Origin: Pseudomonas sp. NCCP-436
Lineage (GTDB): Bacteria > Pseudomonadota > Gammaproteobacteria > Pseudomonadales > Pseudomonadaceae
Assembly (NCBI RefSeq): GCF_019656335.1
Contig: NZ_BPLZ01000003.1
Span: 186,001-250,000, forward strand
Reading direction: 5' to 3'
Length of the DNA: 64,000 nt
Positions 45,649 through 57,233 of the stretch are shown here, piece after piece. Made by a program: the position numbers and the translations under genes. The notes beneath the pieces are model-generated. The model worked only from the letters and a program-made list of their open reading frames with translations. It did not search any database and was not told where the DNA came from. Within the stretch, counting starts at the first letter, position 1. Each line of letters opens with the position of its first letter.

Positions 45649-47091
45649 TCAGCCACCGGTGCCGCCGACAGTAATGGCATCGATCTTCAGTGTCGGCTGA
45701 CCAACGCCCACCGGCACCGATTGTCCGTCCTTGCCGCAGGTGCCGACACCGCTGTCCAGGGTCAGATCGTTGCCCACCATGGATACCCGGCTCATGGCCT
45801 CCGGGCCATTGCCGATCAGCGTGGCACCTTTTACCGGTGCGGTAATCCTGCCATCCTCGATCAGGTAGGCCTCGCTGGTGGAGAAAACGAACTTGCCGCT
45901 GGTGATGTCCACCTGGCCTCCGCCGAGGTTGGCGCAGTACAGCCCCTTCTTTACTGAACGGATGATTTCCTCGGGATCGCTCTCACCGGCCAGCATGTAG
46001 GTGTTGGTCATGCGCGGCATCGGCAGGTGCGCATAGGACTCGCGCCGGCCGTTGCCGGTCGCAGCCACGCCCATCAGGCGGGCATTGAGCTTGTCCTGCA
46101 TGTATCCCTTGAGCACACCCTTCTCGATCAGAGTGGTGCACTGCGTCGGCGTGCCCTCGTCATCGACACTGAGTGAACCACGACGCTCGGTCAGGGTGCC
46201 ATCGTCAACGATGGTGCACAGGCTGGAGGCAACCCTCTCGCCCACTCTGCCGCTGTAGGCGGAACTGCCCTTGCGATTGAAGTCACCCTCCAGGCCGTGG
46301 CCGACCGCCTCATGCAGCAGCACTCCGGACCAACCGGAACCCATCACCACCGGCAAGGTGCCAGCCGGCGCAGGCACCGCCTCCAGATTGACCAGCGCCT
46401 GGCGCAGCGCCTCACGGGCATAACTCATGGCCCGATCCTCAGCCAGGAAGTAGCGGTAATCGACACGCCCGCCACCGCCATGGCCGCCACGCTCGCGCCG
46501 GCCATTCTGCTCGACAATAACGCTGACGTTGAAACGCACCAGCGGACGGATGTCAGCCGCCAGACTACCGTCGTGAGCCGCCACCAGTACCCGATCCCAG
46601 ACCCCGGCGAGACTGACCGTTACCTGGCGGATGCGCGGATCCAGCGCACGCGTGGCACGGTCGACGCGCTGCAGCAACTCGACCTTTTCGGCGCGGCTGA
46701 GTACGTCAAGAGGATTCTCGCCGCTATACAGCGCGGCAACCCGGGCAGCGGAAAATGCCTGCACCTGTCCCTGCTGACCGGCACGGGAAATCGAGCGGGC
46801 CGCACGGGCAGCCTGGCGCAAGGCATCGAGGGAGATGGCATTGCTGTAGGCAAAGCCGGTTTTCTCCCCGGATTGGGCACGTACACCCACGCCCTGATCG
46901 AGATTGAAACTGCCTTCCTTGACGATGCCATCCTCCAGCACCCAGGTTTCCGATACCTGACTCTGGAAATACAGATCGGCGGCATCGATGCCCGGTCCGG
47001 CCACTTCAGCCAGCACGGCCCCGAGGCTGTCGAGGGTCAGTTCTCCAGGGGCGAGCAACTGCTCACTGACGGATTGCAACAGCGTATTCAT
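45649..47091 (-). CDS. tldD: Metalloprotease TldD
   Basis: 480 residues. The zinc motif [11 protein letters not shown] (H-E-x3-H) is present near residue 265, with [35 protein letters not shown] and [12 protein letters not shown]. Works with PmbA. Its ATG overlaps the nitrilase-like stop (ATGA). Confidence 0.97.
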   Translation of the reverse strand: MNTLLQSVSEQLLAPGELTLDSLGAVLAEVAGPGIDAADLYFQSQVSETWVLEDGIVKEGSFNLDQGVGVRAQSGEKTGFAYSNAISLDALRQAARAARSISRAGQQGQVQAFSAARVAALYSGENPLDVLSRAEKVELLQRVDRATRALDPRIRQVTVSLAGVWDRVLVAAHDGSLAADIRPLVRFNVSVIVEQNGRRERGGHGGGGRVDYRYFLAEDRAMSYAREALRQALVNLEAVPAPAGTLPVVMGSGWSGVLLHEAVGHGLEGDFNRKGSSAYSGRVGERVASSLCTIVDDGTLTERRGSLSVDDEGTPTQCTTLIEKGVLKGYMQDKLNARLMGVAATGNGRRESYAHLPMPRMTNTYMLAGESDPEEIIRSVKKGLYCANLGGGQVDITSGKFVFSTSEAYLIEDGRITAPVKGATLIGNGPEAMSRVSMVGNDLTLDSGVGTCGKDGQSVPVGVGQPTLKIDAITVGGTGG

Positions 47092-47945
47092 GCTTTCTCC
47101 ACAACCACCGGACGCGATGCGTCCGATACAGACAATCGGCGGTGCTGCTGCACCGGCATGCGTTGGCGGACTGCCGCCTGCTCAGCGCTATCGCGCGCAG
47201 CGACAAGTACGGACTCACCGTCTTCTTGTCGCTCGGCCAGCACCTGCCCCCAGGGATCGACAATGGCCGAATGACCGAAGGTTCGTCGCGGGCCCGGGTG
47301 CTCGCCACCCTGTCCGGCGGCCAGCAGATAGCACTGGGTCTCAATGGCACGCGAGCGGATCAATACCTGCCAGTGCGCCGCGCCGGTCACTGCAGTGAAG
47401 GCTGACGGCGCGCTGATCAGCTCGGCCCCGGCGTCACGCAGTGCAACGTAAAGTTCCGGGAAGCGCAGATCGTAGCAGACCGTCAGACCCAGACGACCGA
47501 CGGGGGTATCCGCCACCACGATACGCTCACCATGGACAAAGTCGTCGGACTCACGATAACTGCCGCGATTGTCGTGCACATCGACATCAAACAGGTGCAG
47601 CTTGTCGTAGCGGGCAACCCGTTGTCCCTCGGCATCGATCAGCAGTGAACAGGCCCGTGGCCGTTCTTCGGGTCGATCATCCGGCGGCAGCGGCAGGGTA
47701 CCGGCGACTATCCACAGGTCAAGTTCGCGCGCACAGCTGTACAGCCAGGGCAGGATCGGCCCCTGCCCCAAAGCCTCGGCGCGGCCGATCGCAGCCAGAT
47801 CGCGACGGCCCATGGCGGCAAAGTTCTCCGGCAGTACGGCCAGCCGGCAGCCCTGTTCGGCAGCCTGCTCCAGCAGCCGGCGCGCGCACGCTAGATTGGC
47901 CAAGACGTCGTCCTGGCTGACCATCTGGATCACGGCAAGATTCAT
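47088..47945 (-). CDS. Carbon-nitrogen hydrolase (nitrilase/Nit1-type)
   Basis: 285 residues from ATG at 47945 behind GGAGGT. Catalytic triad: Glu in [11 protein letters not shown], Lys in [10 protein letters not shown], Cys in [13 protein letters not shown]. The HLFDVDV and [12 protein letters not shown] text resembles Nit1/deaminated-glutathione amidase and omega-amidase relatives. Substrate probably dGSH-like, by family only. The C terminus has an extra charged tail. Confidence 0.92.
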   Translation of the reverse strand: MNLAVIQMVSQDDVLANLACARRLLEQAAEQGCRLAVLPENFAAMGRRDLAAIGRAEALGQGPILPWLYSCARELDLWIVAGTLPLPPDDRPEERPRACSLLIDAEGQRVARYDKLHLFDVDVHDNRGSYRESDDFVHGERIVVADTPVGRLGLTVCYDLRFPELYVALRDAGAELISAPSAFTAVTGAAHWQVLIRSRAIETQCYLLAAGQGGEHPGPRRTFGHSAIVDPWGQVLAERQEDGESVLVAARDSAEQAAVRQRMPVQQHRRLSVSDASRPVVVEKA

Positions 47946-47965
47946 CGGTACCTCCAGCCAGGAAT

Positions 47966-50900
47966 TCATCGCGGCTTCTCGAACGGCTTGTCGAAACTGA
48001 TCTGCGGATCCTGCATTGGCCCCTTGACCAGGTACTGTACGCTGGCAAAGCGCGCCACCTTGTCACCGAGCAGCTTGTCGGCGATGAATAGCGCGCCACC
48101 AATGGCCGGCGCACCGACAATCAGTGCAGCCAGTGGCAGGTTATTGGTCACCGGCAAAGTGACCAGCAGCTTGGCGTCGACCCACTCGCTGACCATGTCC
48201 AGCGAGCCGTTAAGCTCAAGATTGCTAGACGGCCCGGTCATGGTGAGCGGTTCCCGGGTTACGAGCAAGCCGTCGACAGCCTGCAGGCGCCCCTTTACCC
48301 GGTCGTAACTCAGCCCCTTACCCAATAGATCCGAAAAATCCAAGCGCAGCCGCCGGCCGATAGAGTGGAAGTTGAGCAAGCCAAATACCCTTAACGCCTG
48401 GGCCGAACCCTGCACCTCAACGAACTGGCCATTGCGCAGTGAAGGCTCCAGAGTGCCGCTAAAGCGCTTGAGTGAGAACCAGGCCGGAGAGCCAGACCAG
48501 CTTCCGTCGGCATCCAGGCGAAAACGCTCACTGGTCACGCTGGGTGCGTAGCCCCAGGCCTGGAGTACCTGGCCCAGGTCAGTGCCCTGCAGACGTCCTT
48601 TGTACCAACTGCGAGTGCTCCCGGGCTCGCCCGTCCAGCCGGCGCTGCCGCCAATCCTCAACCCCTGCAGTTGCAGATCCAGCTCTTCGAACCTGACCCC
48701 CTGTGGCTGCGGACGTACCTTCAGAGCCCAAGCTCCCAAGCGCTGCTCGCCGCGCTCGACGCTGGCGATACGAACATCCAGAGCCGGCAGTTGCCGAGGA
48801 TCGAAGTCAGCCAGCGGATCCGGCGCATCAGGCTGATTCTCGACCTGTGGCTCCGGGGCCGGCATACGCAGGTGCTGAAGCTCGAGGCGGATTGGCACAC
48901 CCTCGGCATCAGCCAGCACCGCCTGTCCGGCCAGCGGATGGCTATCAACCTGCAGTTTCCAGGTAGCATCCTCTCGACTCAGTTCAACACTGAGGTCGTC
49001 AATCTGCTGGCCCAGGCCGCGGAAACGCCCGATTCTCAGTTGGGCGCTACGCAGCAGGCGCTGGTTGCCGACATCCAGCGCGACCTTGTAGCGTTCGCCA
49101 AGCTGGCGCCAGGCATCCAGATCCAGCTCATCCAGCCAGCCGCGCAGGCGCAGTCCAGGCACTGGCGGCAGTCCGGCGGAGGCCCCACCGAGTACCAGTT
49201 CACCACGCCCCTGACTCAACGCATCCGGCGGGGCTGCCAGATTCAGCTGGGCCAGCTGGCCGTAACTTGCCCAATAACGGCGCTCGCTGCCGGCCAAGGT
49301 CATGCGCCAGTCTGCATAGCGCTCTTCAGCGGCCCGCTTGCCGAAAGGCGCCGGCAGGTCGATGGCGACCCCGGTCAGGTTCGAATCTACCCGCAGTTGG
49401 CTGTCATTGCCATCGAGGATCAACCGCAGTCGGTAGGGCAGCAAGCCCTTGATCGGCAGCGCCTGGGTAACGCCCAGCCACTGGCTCAGGGTGTCGACCT
49501 GCACCTGGCCACGCAAATCGAACGTGGAGGAGGGACTCCCCTTCGCCCCACTGGCGCTGATCAGCCCACGAAGAGGCCGTCCGAACACCTGCGCGCTGAC
49601 TTGCGGTGCGCTCAGCCCGGCAGCGCTGTCGTAGCGAAACGCGCCGCTGATCTGCTGCAGCTGCAATTTCGGGCTGGGCAGGTCAAGGCTGGCCTGCTCG
49701 GTGACAAAATCCACGACCACGCCCGGCGTACCGCCACTGTGCAGAGGAATATCCAGCTGCAATCGACCGGCCAGTTCACCTTCGCCCTGCCAGCCGGCGA
49801 ACAGCTCAGCCGTACCCAGTGGTGCTTCCTGCAGCAGCCTCAGCGCATCCGGCAGACTACTGTGCACGTCGCCAACAAGGTTCAAGCGTGGCGGTCGGCC
49901 ATTGTGCAGCGGGATGTCTGCCATCACATCGCTTACCTGGCTGTCGAGCAGCCGACCGTGCTTCAGCCTGACGCGTACGGCATCGTCCTCGATCAGTACA
50001 TCGGCACTGCCCTCGCGCAGCGACGGCCAGCCCGGCTGGAAGGCCAGCTCGGCATCTCGCACGCGAAAAAACAGACTCAGGCTACGCGCCTGCGCAATCG
50101 CCTCCTTGTTCAGCGATCCCTGATACTGGAAATAGCCCTGCTCCACATGTCCGCCTCGGATAGCCTCCAGCAGCCAGTCGCTAAGCGCCGGGTTCATGCC
50201 CGAAGAGCGGGTTGGCAGATACTTGCCGGTATGACTGGCATCGCCATCGCGCAGGCCGACGCGCAGATCCATGTAGTCCTCGGCTGCCGGATCGCGGCGC
50301 AGGCGAATCAGCATGTCCCCTGCAATCTGCCCTTCGTCACCATCCAGGCGCATGTACGGACTGAACAGGGCCAGCCCCTCCTCGTCCCAGCGCCAACCGA
50401 GCCTGGCCCGTGCATGGTGATAGCGCCAGGGTGCCGGAAATAACTGGTCGAGGTGCAGGGCGAAGTCCTCGCTGTCAAGACGCAGCTCACCCTCGAACAA
50501 ATTGCCGACCACGCTGCCACTGACATTCTCCGCTGCCGGGGCGCCGTGATAGGCCTGAAAGCCTACGCCGGCCAGGTTGGCAGCAAATGCCAGTTGTTCA
50601 GCGCCTTGACTATGTGGATAGTAGTCCAGCAGCAGATTGCTCATCATGCCCTGAGGCGCCAGTGCTGCAAGCACCTCACGAGCACCGCCCGGCAATGGTG
50701 CCAGTGCCTGTACCAGAGGAGCCCAGGCTCCCAGGTCGACACGGTCGGCCGACAGCGCCCAGTGCTCCCCGGCCTGCCCGACCGCAGTTTGCACCAGACC
50801 AATGTGCAGTTCGCCAATACGCCTGTCGTCATGACTCAACGCCAGTGAATCGACCTGAGCCTGCAAGCCGGAAGAACCGTTCTGGAAGTGGGCAGTAAAA

Positions 50901-51790
50901 GCCAGGTCGCGAATGCTGGCCGGGGCCTGCCCGGACAGTCCCAGCACCAGCTCGCTGCCGTGCAGACGCAACGCGCCCTTGCGCAGCGAAAGACCAACGC
51001 CCTCTAGCCACAATTCGCCGCCAGCCTGCAGGCGCTCGGTCTGCCAGTCGCCAGTCAACCCGGCAGGCAGCCATGCCGCCCAGTCGCTTTGAGGCAAACT
51101 CAGATATAGCTGGGCCTTGGTCTCACGCCAGTGCTGCGGCTGCATTCGGGTCTGCAGACTGAGCGACACTGGCTGGCCATCGGGCAACAACAGGCGGCCA
51201 TCCAGACGCTGCCGGCCGACGCCATAATCCAGACTCAAATTGACATAACTGAACAGCAGCGGCTCCTGCCCATGGGGCTGCAGCACAACCTGGCTGTCCA
51301 GCAGACTGATCTTCCGCACAGCAGTGGCCTGCTCCAGCAGCCGGGCCACATCCGGACTTCCACCTGAGCGCTGCGGCACACCCTGCAATTGCCAGCGACC
51401 ATCCTCGTCCTGCTGCAGACCGAGCAGTAAACCGTTGAACTGCAGATGGGCAATGATCGGCTGGCGCTGCAGCAGGCTGCCGAGCATGTCCGGCTTCAAC
51501 TGTACGCGCTGCAGACTCAGCCCGTCCTCCGCGCTGCCGATCACCACATCGTGAGCCTCCAGCAGGGGAGCGAACCCCTGCCAGCGCCCCTCCAGCCGGC
51601 CAATGCGCACCGGCAAGCCCAGCTCGTCGCTGGCACGCCGCTCCAGCTCCAGGCGATATTCGGCCACCAGCGGCACCAACTCGCGCCCCAGACTGACGTA
51701 GAGTGCCGCCAGCACCAGCAGCGCGGCGCAAAGTCCCAGGCCTGCACGCAACAGGACCAGAAGCAGGCGGCCGGCTTGCACCTCAGCCAA
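47966..51790 (-). CDS. yhdP: YhdP family AsmA-like phospholipid transport protein
   Basis: 1274 residues. One N-terminal inner-membrane helix (LLVLLRAGLGLCAALLVLAAL), a DUF3971 stretch (GLPVRIGRLEGRWQGFAP onward), long repetitive beta-rich body of the RBG/AsmA type, and a DUF3971/AsmA C-terminal portion (NFHSIGRRLRLDFSDLLGKG; LPVTNNLPLAALIVGAPAIG). YhdP with TamB and YdbH forms bridges moving phospholipids to the outer membrane. 8 bp after rng. Confidence 0.93.
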   Translation of the reverse strand: MAEVQAGRLLLVLLRAGLGLCAALLVLAALYVSLGRELVPLVAEYRLELERRASDELGLPVRIGRLEGRWQGFAPLLEAHDVVIGSAEDGLSLQRVQLKPDMLGSLLQRQPIIAHLQFNGLLLGLQQDEDGRWQLQGVPQRSGGSPDVARLLEQATAVRKISLLDSQVVLQPHGQEPLLFSYVNLSLDYGVGRQRLDGRLLLPDGQPVSLSLQTRMQPQHWRETKAQLYLSLPQSDWAAWLPAGLTGDWQTERLQAGGELWLEGVGLSLRKGALRLHGSELVLGLSGQAPASIRDLAFTAHFQNGSSGLQAQVDSLALSHDDRRIGELHIGLVQTAVGQAGEHWALSADRVDLGAWAPLVQALAPLPGGAREVLAALAPQGMMSNLLLDYYPHSQGAEQLAFAANLAGVGFQAYHGAPAAENVSGSVVGNLFEGELRLDSEDFALHLDQLFPAPWRYHHARARLGWRWDEEGLALFSPYMRLDGDEGQIAGDMLIRLRRDPAAEDYMDLRVGLRDGDASHTGKYLPTRSSGMNPALSDWLLEAIRGGHVEQGYFQYQGSLNKEAIAQARSLSLFFRVRDAELAFQPGWPSLREGSADVLIEDDAVRVRLKHGRLLDSQVSDVMADIPLHNGRPPRLNLVGDVHSSLPDALRLLQEAPLGTAELFAGWQGEGELAGRLQLDIPLHSGGTPGVVVDFVTEQASLDLPSPKLQLQQISGAFRYDSAAGLSAPQVSAQVFGRPLRGLISASGAKGSPSSTFDLRGQVQVDTLSQWLGVTQALPIKGLLPYRLRLILDGNDSQLRVDSNLTGVAIDLPAPFGKRAAEERYADWRMTLAGSERRYWASYGQLAQLNLAAPPDALSQGRGELVLGGASAGLPPVPGLRLRGWLDELDLDAWRQLGERYKVALDVGNQRLLRSAQLRIGRFRGLGQQIDDLSVELSREDATWKLQVDSHPLAGQAVLADAEGVPIRLELQHLRMPAPEPQVENQPDAPDPLADFDPRQLPALDVRIASVERGEQRLGAWALKVRPQPQGVRFEELDLQLQGLRIGGSAGWTGEPGSTRSWYKGRLQGTDLGQVLQAWGYAPSVTSERFRLDADGSWSGSPAWFSLKRFSGTLEPSLRNGQFVEVQGSAQALRVFGLLNFHSIGRRLRLDFSDLLGKGLSYDRVKGRLQAVDGLLVTREPLTMTGPSSNLELNGSLDMVSEWVDAKLLVTLPVTNNLPLAALIVGAPAIGGALFIADKLLGDKVARFASVQYLVKGPMQDPQISFDKPFEKPR

Positions 51791-51798
51791 TCCTGAGC

Positions 51799-53256
51799 TC
51801 AGAGCAGCACCACATCGTATTGCTCCTGGGAATACATGGTTTCCACCTGGAACTTGATGGTACGCCCGATGAAAGCCTCAAGATCGGCGACGTTACCCGA
51901 CTCCTCATCGAGCAGACGATCGACCACCTTCTGATTGGCCAGCACGCGGTAGCTTTCGGCCTGGTAGGCCCGCGCCTCACGCAGGATCTCGCGGAAAATC
52001 TCATAGCAGATGGTTTCCGCCGTCTTCAGCCTGCCACGCCCCTGACACGCACTGCACGGCTCGCAGAGAATCTGCTCGAGACTCTCACGGGTACGCTTGC
52101 GGGTCATCTGCACCAGGCCAAGCTCGGTAATGCCTATGATGTTGGTCTTGGCATGGTCACGCTCCAGCTGCTTCTCCAGGGTGCGCAACACCTGGCGCTG
52201 GTGCTCCTCGTCCTCCATGTCGATGAAGTCGATGATGATGATTCCGCCCAGGTTGCGCAGACGCAGCTGGCGGGCAATGGCGGTAGCCGCCTCAAGGTTG
52301 GTCTTGAAGATGGTTTCCTCGAGCGTGCGGTGACCGACGAAGGCACCGGTGTTTACGTCGATGGTAGTCATCGCCTCGGCCTGATCGACTATCAGGTAGC
52401 CACCGGACTTCAGCGGCACCTTGCGTTCCAGCGCCCGCTGGATTTCGTCCTCGACGCCGTACAGATCGAAGATCGGCCGCTCACCCGGATAGTGCTCCAG
52501 GCGATCGGCAATTTCCGGCATCAACTCGGCGACAAACTGGGTGATCTTCTGAAAGGTCTCCCGCGAGTCCACACGAATCTTCTCGGTGCGCAAACTGACC
52601 AGGTCGCGCAGGGTACGCAAAGCCAGCGACAGATCCTCGTAGATCACTGTCGGCGCCTTTGCATTCTGGATCTGCGCGGCAATCTGATCCCAGAGCCGGC
52701 GCAAGTAACGGATGTCGATGAGAATTTCATCGGCTCCGGCGCCTTCGGCAGCGGTACGCAGGATAAAGCCACCTGCCTCCTCAATCCCTTCGGCGGCGAC
52801 GCAATCGGCCACCACCTGCTTTAGACGCTCGCGCTCGCTCTCATCCTCAATTTTCAGGGATATACCAACATGACTGGTGCGCGGCATATACACCAGGTAG
52901 CGCGAGGGGATCGACAGCTGAGTGGTAAGACGCGCACCTTTGCTGCCGATGGGATCCTTGGTCACCTGCACGACCAGGCTCTGTCCCTCGTGCACCAAGG
53001 CGCTGATCGGCTCCACTGCCGCCCCTTCGCGAGTGGAAATTTCCGAGGCATGGATGAAGGCCGCACGCTCCAGACCGATGTCGACGAACGCCGCCTGCAT
53101 CCCTGGCAATACCCGTACCACCTTGCCTTTGTATATGTTGCCGACAATGCCGCGCTTTTGCGTGCGCTCGACATGCACTTCCTGCAGCACGCCGTTCTCC
53201 ACCACCGCCACACGCGACTCCATCGGCGTGATATTGATCAGAATCTCTTCACTCAT
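51799..53256 (-). CDS. rng: Ribonuclease G
   Basis: 485 residues from ATG at 53256. N-terminal S1 domain (GNIYKGKVVRVLPGMQAAFV), DNase I-like catalytic part with TIDVNTGAFVG and IIIIDFIDMED Asp ligands, and the zinc-link C-x2-C in CEPCSACQGRGR. Matures the 5' end of 16S rRNA. Length and end fit RNase G rather than RNase E. Confidence 0.97.
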   Translation of the reverse strand: MSEEILINITPMESRVAVVENGVLQEVHVERTQKRGIVGNIYKGKVVRVLPGMQAAFVDIGLERAAFIHASEISTREGAAVEPISALVHEGQSLVVQVTKDPIGSKGARLTTQLSIPSRYLVYMPRTSHVGISLKIEDESERERLKQVVADCVAAEGIEEAGGFILRTAAEGAGADEILIDIRYLRRLWDQIAAQIQNAKAPTVIYEDLSLALRTLRDLVSLRTEKIRVDSRETFQKITQFVAELMPEIADRLEHYPGERPIFDLYGVEDEIQRALERKVPLKSGGYLIVDQAEAMTTIDVNTGAFVGHRTLEETIFKTNLEAATAIARQLRLRNLGGIIIIDFIDMEDEEHQRQVLRTLEKQLERDHAKTNIIGITELGLVQMTRKRTRESLEQILCEPCSACQGRGRLKTAETICYEIFREILREARAYQAESYRVLANQKVVDRLLDEESGNVADLEAFIGRTIKFQVETMYSQEQYDVVLL

Positions 53257-53298
53257 GTATCCGTCCTGATGGATTGGCCGCCCGCCCCGAGCCATGGC

Positions 53299-53895
53299 CT
53301 AGATTGACTCCCCGCAGCCCGGCTGCCAGCAGGCGATGCCGAACTCGCGCAACAACTGGGCGGTTTCACACAAAGGCAGACCGACCACTGCCGAATAGCT
53401 GCCCTCGATGCGACTGACGAACACCGCCGCCAGTCCCTGAATGCCATATCCCCCGGCCTTGTCGCGGGGCTCCCCGCTAGCCCAGTAGGCGGCAATCTCC
53501 TCTTCGCTCAGCGGGCGGAATGTGACCTCGCTGCAGACCAGCCGGGCAGCCTCGCCATGACGGGAGGCCAGCGCAACGGCCGTCATCACCTGATGGGTGC
53601 GACCGGCAAGACACCTCAAGGTACTGCGAAAGTCGTCGAAGTCCTGCGGCTTACCAAGAATTCGTCCGTCCAGCACCACCGCCGTATCGGCACCCAGCAC
53701 CACCGCGTCCGACTGATCGGCCAGGGTTTCCAGAGCGCTGCGCGCTTTCTCCCGCGCCAGACGCACTACGTAGTCGGCAGCCGGTTCGTCCGGCAAGGGA
53801 CTTTCATCGATGGAAGCACCCCGAACCACGCAGGGTACGGCAATCTGGGCCAGCAGCTCACGGCGACGGGGCGAAGCTGAGGCCAAAAAAAGCAT
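53299..53895 (-). CDS. maf: Maf family nucleotide pyrophosphatase
   Basis: 198 residues. [13 protein letters not shown] (pyrophosphate loop), [26 protein letters not shown]-like [13 protein letters not shown], and [20 protein letters not shown]. Hydrolyses dTTP/UTP-type or modified pyrimidine nucleotides; also called YhdE. ATG at 53895; a TTG two codons upstream sits at better distance from GGGAGAG. Confidence 0.94.
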   Translation of the reverse strand: MLFLASASPRRRELLAQIAVPCVVRGASIDESPLPDEPAADYVVRLAREKARSALETLADQSDAVVLGADTAVVLDGRILGKPQDFDDFRSTLRCLAGRTHQVMTAVALASRHGEAARLVCSEVTFRPLSEEEIAAYWASGEPRDKAGGYGIQGLAAVFVSRIEGSYSAVVGLPLCETAQLLREFGIACWQPGCGESI

Positions 53896-53952
53896 GGCCA
53901 AGAGTACTCTCCCTATCGGAGGGGCTTAGCAGGTGCAAAGCACCAGCCAGAC

Positions 53953-54441
53953 CTAGTTGACGTTGAGACGACGGTGCACGCCGCGCAGGAAGCCGCACAG
54001 CCAGGGCCACAGCAACGCACTGACCACGGCCGGCAGGATGAACGCCAGAGTCGGCGGGCGACTGCCAGTCAGAGCATTGAGCCACAGCTGCACCAACTGA
54101 GCCAACCCCAGCACCACCATCAGCACCATGCTCTGCTGCCACAGCGGGAACATGCGCAGGCGCTGATGCAGGCTCAACACCAGAAAAGCCACCAGGGTCA
54201 AGATCAAAGCATGCTGTCCGAGCAGCGTGCCGAACAGTACATCCTGAGCCAGCCCAAGCACCCAGGCCGTAGTCATGCCAACCCGATGTGGCAGTTCCAG
54301 CAGCCAGTAGGTCAAAATCAGCGCCACCCACAGCGGGCGGCCGATTTGCATGAACTCAGGCAGCGGCGAAACGCTGAGCAGCAGGCCAAGTACCAGGCTC
54401 AACCAGATCACCCAGCCATTGCGGGTTCCGCTAGCGCTCAT
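53953..54441 (-). CDS. mreD: Rod shape-determining protein MreD
   Basis: 162 residues, five membrane helices (LSLVLGLLLSVSPLP, LWVALILTYWLLELPHRVG and others). Membrane partner of MreB/MreC/RodA. The start overlaps the mreC end by 11 nt. Confidence 0.94.
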   Translation of the reverse strand: MSASGTRNGWVIWLSLVLGLLLSVSPLPEFMQIGRPLWVALILTYWLLELPHRVGMTTAWVLGLAQDVLFGTLLGQHALILTLVAFLVLSLHQRLRMFPLWQQSMVLMVVLGLAQLVQLWLNALTGSRPPTLAFILPAVVSALLWPWLCGFLRGVHRRLNVN

Positions 54442-55387
54442 CAGTCCCCTCCCCAGCGGCCGGCGTTAGGTTTTCGGCGGCAGCCGATGGTGTCGCCTGC
54501 TGGCTGGCCTGACGATCCGCGGCCTCCTGCGCTTCAGCCGAGTCGTTGGCGCGCTGTTCGGGAGTACGCCGATCCGAAAACACCAGCAGCAGATAGCGAC
54601 TGCGATTGAGTGCAGCAGTGGGAACCGCCCGGACAATGGCGAAAGGCTGGCCGGAATCGTGAATCACCTCACTGACCGTAGCTACCGGATAGCCAGCCGG
54701 GAAACGCTGTCCCAGACCAGAACTGACCAGCAGGTCGCCCTCCTTAATGTCGGCCGTATCGGCCACATAGCGCAGTTCAAGGCGCTCAGGATTGCCGGTG
54801 CCGACAGCGATAGTACGCAGACCGTTGCGATTGACCTGCACCGGAATGCTGTGAGTGGTATCGGTCAGCAACAGCACCCGCGAGGTATAGGGCATGGTTT
54901 CTACCACCTGCCCCATCAGACCACGGGCATCAAGCACCGGCTGGCCAACGAATACGCCGTCGCGCTCGCCCTTGTCGATCAGAATGCGATGGGTATAGGG
55001 ATTGGGATCGACGCCGATCAACTCGCTGACCAGTACCTCCTCGTCAACCAGCGCGGCCGAATTGAGCAATTCGCGCAAGCGCACGTTCTGTTCGGTCAGT
55101 GCCGCCAGTTTCTGCAAGCGACGCTGCAGCAACAGGGCTTCGGCCTTGAGCTTCTCATTCTCGGCCATCAGCTCGCTGCGCGTGGAAATCTGCTGGGTCG
55201 CCCCTTCCCACAAACGCACGGGCAGATCGGCCAGCCAATAGAACGGTGTCAGCACCAGGCCCATCTGGCTGCGTACCGGCTTGAGCCCTTCAAAACGCGC
55301 GTCCACGACCATCAGCACGGCCGAAAGCACGGCCAGCACCAGCAGGCGGATGCCCAGCGAGGGTCCTTTGGCGAAGAGCGGTTTAAT
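54431..55387 (-). CDS. mreC: Rod shape-determining protein MreC (ATT start inferred)
   Basis: 318 residues if translation starts at ATT 55387 (IKPLFAKGPSLGIRLLVLAV), which sits 6 nt after a perfect AAGGAG. Between the upstream in-frame TGA and the first canonical start (GTG at 55339, inside the membrane helix, with no ribosome site) there is no ATG, GTG or TTG. The GTG start would remove the cytoplasmic tip and half the helix. The rest is typical: coiled coil (residues 75-105, TRSELMAENEKLKAEALLLQ), then beta domains (GVFVGQPVLDARGLMGQVVE). The C-terminal tail is Ala/Gln-rich. It forms the MreBCD elongasome. Confidence 0.9.
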   Translation of the reverse strand: MKPLFAKGPSLGIRLLVLAVLSAVLMVVDARFEGLKPVRSQMGLVLTPFYWLADLPVRLWEGATQQISTRSELMAENEKLKAEALLLQRRLQKLAALTEQNVRLRELLNSAALVDEEVLVSELIGVDPNPYTHRILIDKGERDGVFVGQPVLDARGLMGQVVETMPYTSRVLLLTDTTHSIPVQVNRNGLRTIAVGTGNPERLELRYVADTADIKEGDLLVSSGLGQRFPAGYPVATVSEVIHDSGQPFAIVRAVPTAALNRSRYLLLVFSDRRTPEQRANDSAEAQEAADRQASQQATPSAAAENLTPAAGEGTDER

Positions 55388-55393
55388 GGCCGG

Positions 55394-55399
55394 CTCCTT
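55394..55399 (-). promoter_or_regulatory. Ribosome binding site that decides the mreC start
   Basis: AAGGAG on the minus strand, 6 nt before the ATT at 55387-55385. No other start-like codon lies at a suitable distance. Confidence 0.75.
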
Positions 55400-55492
55400 G
55401 TACGCTACATGGGAGGAAAGCGCGCGATGTCATGCAAGAAAGCAAATGGCTCGGCAGTTGGTGGGGCGAGTTTACTGCAACGCGCGAAGATG

Positions 55493-55518
55493 CGCGTGCC
55501 GCCCGAAGGCGGCACGCG
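55493..55518 (-). terminator. UUCG-loop hairpin between mreB and mreC
   Basis: On the minus strand, an 11-bp perfect GC-rich stem (55508-55518 with 55493-55503) closes a TTCG loop (55504-55507), the extra-stable UUCG tetraloop. No T-run follows, so it looks like an attenuator or mRNA-stability element lowering mreC/mreD relative to mreB. Confidence 0.7.
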
Positions 55519-55538
55519 ACAGGACACGGCGGGATGAC

Positions 55539-56929
<1,391 letters not shown>

Positions 56930-57217
56930 ATGGCGCTTGAACGCTCCGAGGTGGAAAAAATCGCCCATCTGGCCCGCCTGGGTCTGAACGAAGGCGACAT
57001 TCCGCAGACTACCGACACACTGAACAACATCCTCGGCCTGATCGACCAGATGCAGGCCGTCGACACCCAAGGCATCGAGCCGCTGGCCCACCCGCTGGAG
57101 GCCACCCAGCGCCTGCGCGCCGACGTGGTTAGCGAAAGCAACCAGCGCGACGCCTTCCAGGCCATCGCGCCGGCCGTGGAAGGCGGCCTGTACCTCGTGC
57201 CGAAAGTCATCGAATAA
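56930..57217 (+). CDS. gatC: Aspartyl/glutamyl-tRNA amidotransferase subunit C
   Basis: 95 residues. [16 protein letters not shown] and [12 protein letters not shown] text. Stabilises GatAB, which amidates Glu-tRNA-Gln or Asp-tRNA-Asn. GGAGA precedes the ATG. Confidence 0.96.
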   Translation: MALERSEVEKIAHLARLGLNEGDIPQTTDTLNNILGLIDQMQAVDTQGIEPLAHPLEATQRLRADVVSESNQRDAFQAIAPAVEGGLYLVPKVIE

Positions 57218-57233
57218 AAGGAAAAGGGTTCCC

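Noticed and set aside
48671..50443. 590-codon open frame opposite yhdP
   Set aside because: Codon-bias shadow of yhdP; Gln/Ala/Arg-rich low-complexity product without a fold I recognise.
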